Positions 8,926 to 16,487 of a stretch of DNA of 64,000 nt are shown here, piece by piece. The position numbers and the translations under genes were made by a program. Origin of the DNA: Maribacter sp. (lineage in GTDB: Bacteria > Bacteroidota > Bacteroidia > Flavobacteriales > Flavobacteriaceae); contig JAHDDL010000003.1 in the NCBI GenBank assembly GCA_020629415.1, positions 1 through 64,000 of the forward strand, given 5' to 3'. Position 1 is the stretch's first letter; every line of letters starts with the position of its first letter. The notes under the pieces were generated by a model. The model saw only the letters and a list, made by a program, of their open reading frames with translations. It searched no databases and was not told the DNA's origin.

Positions 8926-10023
8926 TTATGTAGGTTTTATCTTTACGAAAGGTAGCTTGGTAATCGTAGCGTGTAGGATTTTCTTTCTTGTTTTTATACC
9001 AATATCCTGTCCTCGCTTAGACATGGACTTTGGTACATAACCCATACCGATGGGTATATTGAGAGAAGGAGACATGGTGCCGGAGGTAACGACACCTACG
9101 ACATTTTCATCTATATCTACGATCTCATACCCTTCTCGTGGTATTCTTTTATCATGTACTTTGAATCCCACTAGTTTCTTGTCGACGCCGTTTTCTTTTT
9201 GATCTATAAAGACTTTTTTAGAGTAAAAATCTTCTGTTTTGTCTGTCTTAGTGATCCATGAAAGTCCCGCTTCGATAGGTGATGTTTGGTCGTTTATTTC
9301 GTGACCATATAGGCAGTATCCCATCTCCAGTCTTAGAGTATCGCGCGCGCCTAGGCCGCAGGGTTTTATATTTTGTTCTTGTCCTTCTTTTATCAGAGCG
9401 TCCCAGATTTTGACCACGTCTTTATTCTTTAGATATAGCTCATATCCGCCAGAGCCCGTGTATCCGGTGGCTGAGATAATTATATCTTCTATATCGCAGA
9501 CGTCGCCTATGGCAAAATAGTAAAAGGGTATCTGATCTACCTGAGTATTCGTGACTTTGCTTAGGACCTCTGTTGCCTTTGGTCCTTGTATGGCGAGTAG
9601 TGCGTAATCATCTGATAGGTCTGTAAGTTGCGCGTTATAGTCATTAGCTTGTTTGATCCAGTCGTAATCTTTTTGGATATTGGCTGCGTTGACCACTAAC
9701 ATGTACTTATTCTCTTCTATTCGATAGGTAATAAAATCATCCACGATTCCACCTTTATCATTTGGGAAGAAGGCATATTGTGCCTGTCCCACGACCAGTT
9801 TGGAGGCATCATTAGAGCTTACTTTTTGGAGTAGCTGTAGAGCCTCTGGACCCTCTATAAAGAATTGTCCCATGTGAGATACATCGAATAATCCGACATC
9901 ATTCCTTACGGCTAGATGTTCTTCATTGATAGATGTATAACTCACTGGCATATTATAACCAGCAAATTCCATCATACGCGCACCCAGATTTTGATGTACC
10001 TGCGTGAGAGGTGTCTCTTTCAT
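8926..10023 (-). CDS. gcvT: Glycine cleavage system aminomethyltransferase (T protein)
   Basis: A 365-residue T protein of the glycine cleavage complex. It transfers the aminomethyl carbon from lipoyl-GcvH to tetrahydrofolate and releases ammonia. Recognisable blocks are the N-terminal RMMEFAGYNMPVSY, VGLFDVSHMGQ, the folate-binding GYTGSGGYELYL, GLGARDTLRLE and the C-terminal GTMSPSLNIPIGMGYV. Length is normal for the family. gcvH and gcvP are not in the window. It starts 19 bases after the HEAT-cyclophilin gene on the same strand, so the two may share a transcript. Confidence 0.95.
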   Translation of the reverse strand: MKETPLTQVHQNLGARMMEFAGYNMPVSYTSINEEHLAVRNDVGLFDVSHMGQFFIEGPEALQLLQKVSSNDASKLVVGQAQYAFFPNDKGGIVDDFITYRIEENKYMLVVNAANIQKDYDWIKQANDYNAQLTDLSDDYALLAIQGPKATEVLSKVTNTQVDQIPFYYFAIGDVCDIEDIIISATGYTGSGGYELYLKNKDVVKIWDALIKEGQEQNIKPCGLGARDTLRLEMGYCLYGHEINDQTSPIEAGLSWITKTDKTEDFYSKKVFIDQKENGVDKKLVGFKVHDKRIPREGYEIVDIDENVVGVVTSGTMSPSLNIPIGMGYVPKSMSKRGQDIGIKTRKKILHATITKLPFVKIKPT

Positions 10024-10042
10024 TTATATGGTTAAGTTGGTA

Positions 10043-12052
10043 TTATTTAGTTAAGATGATATCTGTGATTTTATCACCGACTTGAATGTTATGTACGACG
10101 TCCATTCCTTCTATTACCTTACCAAAAATAGAATATTTTCCGTCAAGGTGAGGCGTCGGAGAATGTGTCACGAACCATTGTGTGGATTCTGTATCAGTCT
10201 GTTCCGCTCTGGCCATACCGACATATCCCTCTTCCGAGTAATATAATGGGCCGAGCTCTGATCTTATAGTATAGTCTGCACCTCCATAGACATCGTTGCG
10301 CGGACTACCTGTCTGGATTACAAAGTTAGGCACGACGCGATGAAAGATTCTGTCATCATAAAAATCGCTCTCTGACAATTCCAAGAAATTAATTACCGTC
10401 GCTGGAGACTCTTCTATCAGTAATTTTATTTTGAATATTCCTTTATTGGTTTTGACTATGGCTAGGTCGTTATCCAGATTTTTCTCCAAGATTTCCCAGT
10501 TTATTTCTTTAGGCGTCTGTGGAGATGTAAGGTTAGGTGTGTTGACACCGCGTACTTTGGCGATGGCTTTTTCCAGTAGGTTGATTGTTTCGATATGTTT
10601 AGATACTTGTAATCTATCTCTTGCGGCGAAGAGTAAGGTGGTGCTATCGACTAATGGGACAAGTTGAGTCTTCTCATTAATTATTCCATTGGCAATTTCA
10701 GCTAATATACCCTCATCACTACCTTCGAGCTGCTGCAATAGATAATCGAATATTTTTCTTCTATGGTAGCCAATATATCCTTGATAAGTTCCATTGAAAT
10801 TATCGTGTGCTAATATTTTATTAAGCGCGGCGACGGCAGTCGTCGTCACTTTATCGTTATCAGATTTCTCTGCTTGATCTATGATCGTCTGATAACTGCC
10901 GGGGTCATTACCTAGTGCACTGATATAAGCCGAAATCACCTGAGGGTCTTCTTCTTGAGATAGTACTTGTTGTACCTGCCATCTGGTGGCATTGAGAGTT
11001 TTAGAATAATAATAAGGTAGAATATCAAAGATGGAACTATAGATGCTCGCCTTTACGCGCCAGTCAATACTATCATTGGCTATGCGTCTGTAGTATGGTA
11101 CATCATCTTTAGATCCATTATTCTTCAAAAACTGAGATGCGCTAATGGCAATATGAACATTCTCATCTCTCAATAGGGCTGTTATTTTTTCAGCAGATTG
11201 TATATAATTGTAATAGGCGAGTGCTCTGATTATGTTGCATTTGACACGATAATCTATTTGTAAATCGAGCATGTCCAGAAGCGTAGTTTGAATTTCTGGA
11301 TCGTTGGTATTTCTTAGAGCTAAGGCCAATGCCATTTTAATATCAGGATCGACTTCTTGAGTGAGTGCTTCGGCAATTTGAAATTTCACCTTTTCTATAT
11401 CCAGATCTCTAGTGCGCGCGAGATAATGTGCTGCGGATAATCTTATTTGGTGACTGAGGACTGGATTCCTGACACTTTCTACGGCAAGTTTAGTTATATC
11501 TGCATTGTGGATTCCACGCAAAGAAAAATTATAAAAACTACGCATCCGACCCTCTAGCAACAAAGTATCACTATCCCGATATCCTTCCGCGTCTATCATA
11601 AACTCTGATAACTTGGCATTACCTAACTTACCGATGGCTGATAGTATTTCCGCATTGGCAGAATTATCCGTCGACATGGTGTCTTTCTGTCGGAATCCTT
11701 TGATAAGAGAAGACTCTGATGATTCGTTTTGCATCTGTCCGATGGCATAAGCGGCCATCGCACGCACCTTGATGACAGGATCGTCTAATAACCAATAGAG
11801 GCTATCAAGTGCCTTACCATCATGATGCGAAGCAAAAGCTCTTGCCGATAAGTATCTATAAGTAGGGTCGGGATGAGTAAAATAGGATAATAGACTATCC
11901 GTTTTCTCTTGATTTTGAAGTTCAATTATTTTTCTGAATTCTGGATCAGCTATTTTTATATCGACCTCGGTCAATGTCTTTTTAGATTCTGGGACACATG
12001 CGATGAGTAATACAAGACAATAAATAAGAGCAATCGATCCAGAACTTTTCAT
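10043..12052 (-). CDS. HEAT-repeat lipoprotein with C-terminal cyclophilin domain
   Basis: From the ATG at 12052 the protein has 669 residues. It begins with a lipoprotein signal (IALIYCLVLLIAC), followed by about 430 residues of helical HEAT-like repeats (for example DDPVIKVRAMAAYAIGQM). The last 165 residues are a cyclophilin peptidyl-prolyl isomerase with FHRVVPNFVIQTGSP, the WFVTHSPTPHLDGKYSIFG block and VIEGMDVV. It is probably anchored in the envelope and assists folding of exported proteins, with the repeats acting as a docking surface. An in-frame TTG at 12085 extends the frame but would spoil the signal. Such HEAT-PPIase fusions occur in Bacteroidota and are poorly studied. Confidence 0.88.
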   Translation of the reverse strand: MKSSGSIALIYCLVLLIACVPESKKTLTEVDIKIADPEFRKIIELQNQEKTDSLLSYFTHPDPTYRYLSARAFASHHDGKALDSLYWLLDDPVIKVRAMAAYAIGQMQNESSESSLIKGFRQKDTMSTDNSANAEILSAIGKLGNAKLSEFMIDAEGYRDSDTLLLEGRMRSFYNFSLRGIHNADITKLAVESVRNPVLSHQIRLSAAHYLARTRDLDIEKVKFQIAEALTQEVDPDIKMALALALRNTNDPEIQTTLLDMLDLQIDYRVKCNIIRALAYYNYIQSAEKITALLRDENVHIAISASQFLKNNGSKDDVPYYRRIANDSIDWRVKASIYSSIFDILPYYYSKTLNATRWQVQQVLSQEEDPQVISAYISALGNDPGSYQTIIDQAEKSDNDKVTTTAVAALNKILAHDNFNGTYQGYIGYHRRKIFDYLLQQLEGSDEGILAEIANGIINEKTQLVPLVDSTTLLFAARDRLQVSKHIETINLLEKAIAKVRGVNTPNLTSPQTPKEINWEILEKNLDNDLAIVKTNKGIFKIKLLIEESPATVINFLELSESDFYDDRIFHRVVPNFVIQTGSPRNDVYGGADYTIRSELGPLYYSEEGYVGMARAEQTDTESTQWFVTHSPTPHLDGKYSIFGKVIEGMDVVHNIQVGDKITDIILTK

Positions 12053-12129
12053 GTATAGTGATATGGTCTTCCAAAAGTATTTCAATTCGAAATAAAATTG
12101 GTAGTTATATTTAATCTAAATTCTTACTT

Positions 12130-13602
12130 ATGAAACATTCTCTACTGTGTATTGCCTTCTTATTCAGTATCATGTCCCAATCCCTTGGTCAGATTGTCAC
12201 GGATGTACAATTATTGGATTCATATAGTGCTGTGGAAATATCATCAGCGGTATCTTTTGTAAGAATCGCAGAATACGCCGTCGACATATACAAGGTCAAC
12301 TACCTGACGCCTGATGTACAAGGAGAATCTTCCGTGGCATCGGGTATCATCTGCATTCCTAGAGATAATACATCGTCTTTTCCTCTGGCTTCTTATCAAC
12401 ATGGTACAGTCGGTGGACGTGAGGATGTTCCATCCAGATTAGGTAGCAACAATTACGTCTTGCCTCTTGTATTTGCAGGGGCAGGATTTGTGACTTGTTC
12501 GGCAGATTATTTGGGATTAGGGGATTCTTCTGGAATACATCCTTATGTCCATGCGGCGACAGAGGCCTCTGCGTCTCTTGATCTTATGCGCGCTGCAGTG
12601 GAACTGTCTAATGACCCAGATTTCGCCACCTTGTTCAATCTTAATGATCAAGTATTCGTTGCGGGATACTCGCAAGGAGGACATGCGACCATGGCCTTGC
12701 AAAGAGAAATAGAACTCAATGCCAATGATGAATTTCAGTTAGCCGCAAGTGCGCCTATGTCTGGCCCTTATAGTGTCTCAGAGAGTATGGTGGATTTTAC
12801 GTTGGGTGATGATAATTATGGTTTTGTGGCTTACGTGGCATGGATAACCTTGGGTTACCAAGCGGCATATCCTGAGACTTTGGGTATGATGACCTTAGAA
12901 GATGTTTTTAAAAGCCAATACATAGATCACATAAGAGAATTCGAAGCGGAAACGATTAATCTGTGGACGCTCAACAACTTGTTAGCCCAGACGCTGATAG
13001 ATGAGACTGGTGGACAACGCCCTAAAGATATGTTCCATGACTCCATTGTCAATTCTATTTTGGCCAATCCGACCAGTCCTTTTGCGGTTGCTTTAGCGGA
13101 TAACGATACTTATGATTGGACACCTGAGGCAACGACTTATCTATGCTATTGTCATGGAGATGAGCAGGTTACTTTTGAAAATTCCCTACTAGCAGAGCGC
13201 GTTATGAGTGATAATGGTGCAACCACTGTAGAGCTGATAAGAATGGATACAGATGATGCACCATTGGATCATTCTGGTTGCGGTATACCATGTCATCTGG
13301 AAACTTATGATAGATTTAAGGCACTGAGTAATATAACCAGTTCAGTCACTGATTTAGATGTCGACCAGGTAGTCAGATTTTCTTACAATGATGGTTCGCT
13401 TATTACAGAATTAACGGAGACAATGCGTTTTGACTCTTATGAGCTGAGACTATACAATTATACAGGCCAGTTATTATCCAAACATACTTTGGCAAACAAA
13501 GAGAATCAGGTCAGCGTTAATCACCTGGACCAAGGGTTGTATATCGCAGAGTTAGCGGGATTAGATAATAAAATATCTACTTTCCGATTTTTTAAAGATT
13601 AA
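12130..13602 (+). CDS. Secreted alpha/beta hydrolase (lipase-like) with T9SS sorting domain
   Basis: A 490-residue protein. A signal peptide (about residues 1-20) is followed by an alpha/beta hydrolase of the secretory-lipase/prolyl-peptidase-like kind, with the nucleophile elbow GYSQGG (Ser near 181) and a putative catalytic His in DDAPLDHSGCG. Ester substrates are likely. The last 75 residues form a type A T9SS domain (YELRLYNYTGQLL then LDQGLYIAEL), so the enzyme should be exported through the outer membrane and surface-attached or released. It is divergent from the HEAT-cyclophilin gene, with a short shared promoter region. Confidence 0.85.
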   Translation: MKHSLLCIAFLFSIMSQSLGQIVTDVQLLDSYSAVEISSAVSFVRIAEYAVDIYKVNYLTPDVQGESSVASGIICIPRDNTSSFPLASYQHGTVGGREDVPSRLGSNNYVLPLVFAGAGFVTCSADYLGLGDSSGIHPYVHAATEASASLDLMRAAVELSNDPDFATLFNLNDQVFVAGYSQGGHATMALQREIELNANDEFQLAASAPMSGPYSVSESMVDFTLGDDNYGFVAYVAWITLGYQAAYPETLGMMTLEDVFKSQYIDHIREFEAETINLWTLNNLLAQTLIDETGGQRPKDMFHDSIVNSILANPTSPFAVALADNDTYDWTPEATTYLCYCHGDEQVTFENSLLAERVMSDNGATTVELIRMDTDDAPLDHSGCGIPCHLETYDRFKALSNITSSVTDLDVDQVVRFSYNDGSLITELTETMRFDSYELRLYNYTGQLLSKHTLANKENQVSVNHLDQGLYIAELAGLDNKISTFRFFKD

Positions 13603-13661
13603 TCAGCCTAATTACTCGATCATCAAGGTGGAGGTATGATGCAATTGTATTGGCGTATGTG

Positions 13662-13669
13662 TATTTTTG
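13662..13669 (+). promoter_or_regulatory. Possible -7 promoter element for moxR
   Basis: TATTTTTG fits TAnnTTTG and lies 30 bases before the MoxR ATG. A TTG at 13645-13647 is only 14 bases upstream of it, closer than the usual 19, so the -33 box is uncertain. Confidence 0.4.
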
Positions 13670-13699
13670 CATCTTTTTATAAAACAATAGACAAAGAGA

Positions 13700-14668
13700 A
13701 TGGGATTAAATTTTCAAAACGATAAGGAAGCAGTGGATAGCTTGGCGGGAGCGTATGAGAAACTGAGAAAAGAAATAGCCAAGGTTATAGTAGGTCAAGA
13801 AGAAGTAGTTAAAGCCGTATTAATCTCATTATTCAGTAATGGTCACAGTCTACTTGTTGGTGTTCCAGGATTAGCTAAGACTCTATTAGTAAGTACGATA
13901 TCTGAGGTGTTGGATTTGGAGTTCAAAAGGATACAATTCACACCCGATCTTATGCCGTCGGATATTACTGGATCAGAAATATTGGACGAAAGCAGATCTT
14001 TCAAATTTAACCCTGGACCATTATTCGCTAATATCGTCCTAGCGGACGAAATCAACAGAACACCACCTAAGACACAAGCGGCACTGTTAGAGGCCATGCA
14101 AGAGAGATCGGTAACCGTGAGTGGACATAGACATCTATTACCTAAGCCATTCTTTGTATTAGCAACTCAGAACCCTATAGAGCAAGAGGGAACTTACCCT
14201 TTACCTGAGGCTCAGTTAGATAGATTTATGTTTAATATTCCTCTGGATTATCCATCTTATGAGGAAGAAATACAGGTCGTCAAAGAAACAACCACAGATA
14301 AGAATACTGAGCTAGCTAATGTCCTGACAGCAGAAGAAATCTTAGCATACCAACAACTGATAAGAAAGATTCCGATTGCGGATAACGTATTAGAATATGC
14401 GGTATCCATTGCCAGCAAAACCAGACCTAATACCAAGATGGCCACTGGTGAAGTGAACAACTATATTGCATGGGGAGCTGGCCCAAGAGCATCTCAGTAC
14501 CTCGTATTAGGTGCCAAAACACACGCAGCGATCAACGGCAAGTATTCGCCAGACATAGAAGATGTACAAGCCATTGCTAATTATGTATTAAGACACAGAA
14601 TAGTACGTAACTACAAAGCAGAGGCTGAAGGTATAACGGAAGAGAATGTTATTGCCGGGCTGATGTAA
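13700..14668 (+). CDS. MoxR-family AAA+ ATPase
   Basis: A 322-residue MoxR ATPase. It has Walker A HSLLVGVPGLAKTLL, Walker B IVLADEINRTPPKTQAALLEAM, sensor 1 FVLATQNPIEQEGTYPLPEAQLDRF and the C-terminal lid with GAGPRASQYL. MoxR proteins are chaperone-like ATPases that usually work with a DUF58 and VWA proteins encoded next door, in aerotolerance (Bat) or metalloprotein maturation. Here no DUF58 or VWA gene is adjacent: the gene downstream is convergent, and the only DUF58 lies 18 kb away beyond the tRNA boundary. Confidence 0.92.
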   Translation: MGLNFQNDKEAVDSLAGAYEKLRKEIAKVIVGQEEVVKAVLISLFSNGHSLLVGVPGLAKTLLVSTISEVLDLEFKRIQFTPDLMPSDITGSEILDESRSFKFNPGPLFANIVLADEINRTPPKTQAALLEAMQERSVTVSGHRHLLPKPFFVLATQNPIEQEGTYPLPEAQLDRFMFNIPLDYPSYEEEIQVVKETTTDKNTELANVLTAEEILAYQQLIRKIPIADNVLEYAVSIASKTRPNTKMATGEVNNYIAWGAGPRASQYLVLGAKTHAAINGKYSPDIEDVQAIANYVLRHRIVRNYKAEAEGITEENVIAGLM

Positions 14669-14701
14669 CGATATACATCATCACCTTGATAACTATATTT
14701 C

Positions 14702-15352
14702 TTATCCATTCGTATGCAGTCTACTTTTCAGGTATTTGATCTGACCATTATGGTTTGATTCGTGTTCTGCGACATGAAACCACTTGCAATAATTATTGGT
14801 CGGACTTCCCCAGAACTGGGTATCCACTACTTCCAACCAACCATCATCATACTTGGCTAATTCTTTTAGACTGAATTCTCTGCATGCTTCGAGTTTGTCT
14901 AGATAGTAATCTAATTCTTTACCCTTAAATGTCGCTCTACCCGCATCACCAAGGTTGGAGGCGGCTCGATACAACTCATCATTGTCACCACCAGGCTCAA
15001 AATGAACGCTTCCCTCAAATGTGTTTTCCTGATAAAATCGCTCCGTCGCAACAAGGTGCATGAGCATTGCTCCGATAGAATTAGATTTTGCATCATGGAG
15101 ATAATCGAGATCTTTTTGTGACATGCCATGTACTGGTCTCAGCATGGTGTTACGCATCCAATTCATCATGGATACCAGTGTTCCAATTTCAGGGGTGTAT
15201 CCAGCTTTGGGTCCAACGATATTTATGCCGTTGACCTGCTGATTGAGTATATAATTTGATTGGACAGGCTTTGGGGAGCTGGTCATTATTCCAGTCGCTA
15301 GAGATAGAGCCGCTGTCTTTTTGATGAAGTTTCTTCTGTTGTCTTTGTTCAT
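14702..15352 (-). CDS. Tat-exported DinB-superfamily protein
   Basis: A 216-residue protein with a twin-arginine signal (NRRNFIKKTAALSLATGIM). It then has a four-helix DinB/DUF664-like fold, recognisable from MSMMNWMRN-type and GAMLMHLVATERFYQ segments. The metal ligands are probably the His in LMHLVATE and the pair in HVAEHESNHNGQIKYL. DinB-like proteins are metal-dependent and often act as thiol-dependent transferases; the periplasmic location is less common. The Tat signal fits export of a prefolded metal-bound protein. The substrate is unknown. Confidence 0.8.
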   Translation of the reverse strand: MNKDNRRNFIKKTAALSLATGIMTSSPKPVQSNYILNQQVNGINIVGPKAGYTPEIGTLVSMMNWMRNTMLRPVHGMSQKDLDYLHDAKSNSIGAMLMHLVATERFYQENTFEGSVHFEPGGDNDELYRAASNLGDAGRATFKGKELDYYLDKLEACREFSLKELAKYDDGWLEVVDTQFWGSPTNNYCKWFHVAEHESNHNGQIKYLKSRLHTNG

Positions 15353-15371
15353 AGTTTTGATTCTGATTTTA

Positions 15372-15599
15372 TTATTTGGCCTTCTTTGACCATATTTCCT
15401 TATATAAAGTAATACTGCGATATAAGAAGAAAGTTACAGTAAGGGTAAGAAAAGCGATTTTTACAAATAGGTATTCTTTAGATTGAGAGCTTGTATGCCA
15501 GCCTGCGTTGATGGTATTAGGTAAATACATGCAGAGGTTATATATAACCCATGTGCCGATGATAATTGTTGATATAAGTTCGATAATGGGTTTTTTCAT
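15372..15599 (-). CDS. Small two-helix membrane protein
   Basis: From the ATG at 15599 this is a 75-residue protein with two predicted membrane helices (about 7-24 and 41-58) and a basic C-terminal tail (KEIWSKKAK). No family is recognised. An in-frame TTG gives a ten-residue extension that seems unlikely. It lies between the Tat DinB protein and another unknown secreted protein, all on the minus strand with short gaps, so they may be co-transcribed. Confidence 0.5.
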   Translation of the reverse strand: MKKPIIELISTIIIGTWVIYNLCMYLPNTINAGWHTSSQSKEYLFVKIAFLTLTVTFFLYRSITLYKEIWSKKAK

Positions 15600-15637
15600 A
15601 TTGTAGTATCTCACTCTAAGAAAGCACAATTTTTAGA

Positions 15638-16315
15638 TTAGTAAATCTCAAGCTTTACTGGAGGAAATTTATGTAAGACGTTCCCGCATATTTCACCATT
15701 ATCTGGGTATTTCGTGGGAGAAATTAATAGTTCAAAGGTTTTGTATTTTTCCAACTTTTCAATGAATCTTAGAAGCTGACTGCCATCTTTCTTTATATCG
15801 AATTGTTGTTCTTTTCCTAAAGTAGATTTTATTCTGATCCAATCAAGTGATATTTCTTCTTCGTTTTTTACATTGACAAATCTGATACTTTTGTCGGTCA
15901 GGGAGGATTTCTCTATTCGATAAGCGTATTGTGGGAATCCAAACTCAATCTTAAATTTTCCCAAGTACAATTCAAAATCTTTGAATCCATGCAATTCATA
16001 ATTATCGTAATCCCAACCAAGGAAATAACAATCTGGTCGGTATTTTATGTTTCCTCCTGTTAGCTCATTTGGCAATATTCCTTTTAGTCTTTTATATGTA
16101 GAATCTGGCATTATGCATTCACAAACCATAATAGTTTCGCAGATTTCGTCATAAGCAGGTAATGTTAGTATAGTATCCCTAATGATCTTTTGTGCGTGAC
16201 CAGCTAGATGAAACAAGAAAGCAATTGTGAATAGTAAAGTCCTTTTTGATATTTCTTGTTTTGATTTCCAAAATCTTGACCATTTATTGATCAATTTGAA
16301 TTGTGAGTTTTGCAC
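15638..16315 (-). CDS. Exported protein of unknown function
   Basis: A 225-residue frame opening with GTG at 16315; no ATG is available before the hydrophobic signal-like segment (RTLLFTIAFLFHLAGHAQ, about residues 24-42). The mature part is mixed alpha/beta with three Cys in the first 60 residues (ICETIMVCECIMPDS), a GWDYDNYELHGFKDFELYLG segment and a final Cys. I do not recognise a domain. The gene is more AT-rich than its neighbours, like other small exported proteins in this part of the window. Confidence 0.55.
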   Translation of the reverse strand: MQNSQFKLINKWSRFWKSKQEISKRTLLFTIAFLFHLAGHAQKIIRDTILTLPAYDEICETIMVCECIMPDSTYKRLKGILPNELTGGNIKYRPDCYFLGWDYDNYELHGFKDFELYLGKFKIEFGFPQYAYRIEKSSLTDKSIRFVNVKNEEEISLDWIRIKSTLGKEQQFDIKKDGSQLLRFIEKLEKYKTFELLISPTKYPDNGEICGNVLHKFPPVKLEIY

Positions 16316-16487
16316 TTGGATAGTTATTGATTTGTTGACAATGCATTAATGTAACCATGAATCTAAATTCTTAATTGCCCAGACTAAGAACTTTTAACCA
16401 AGAACTAGGAATCTCATATTCACTATTGTTGGTAATCCATTTAATACATACTATATTGGAATCTTGTGATAATACCAACGTATTCTA

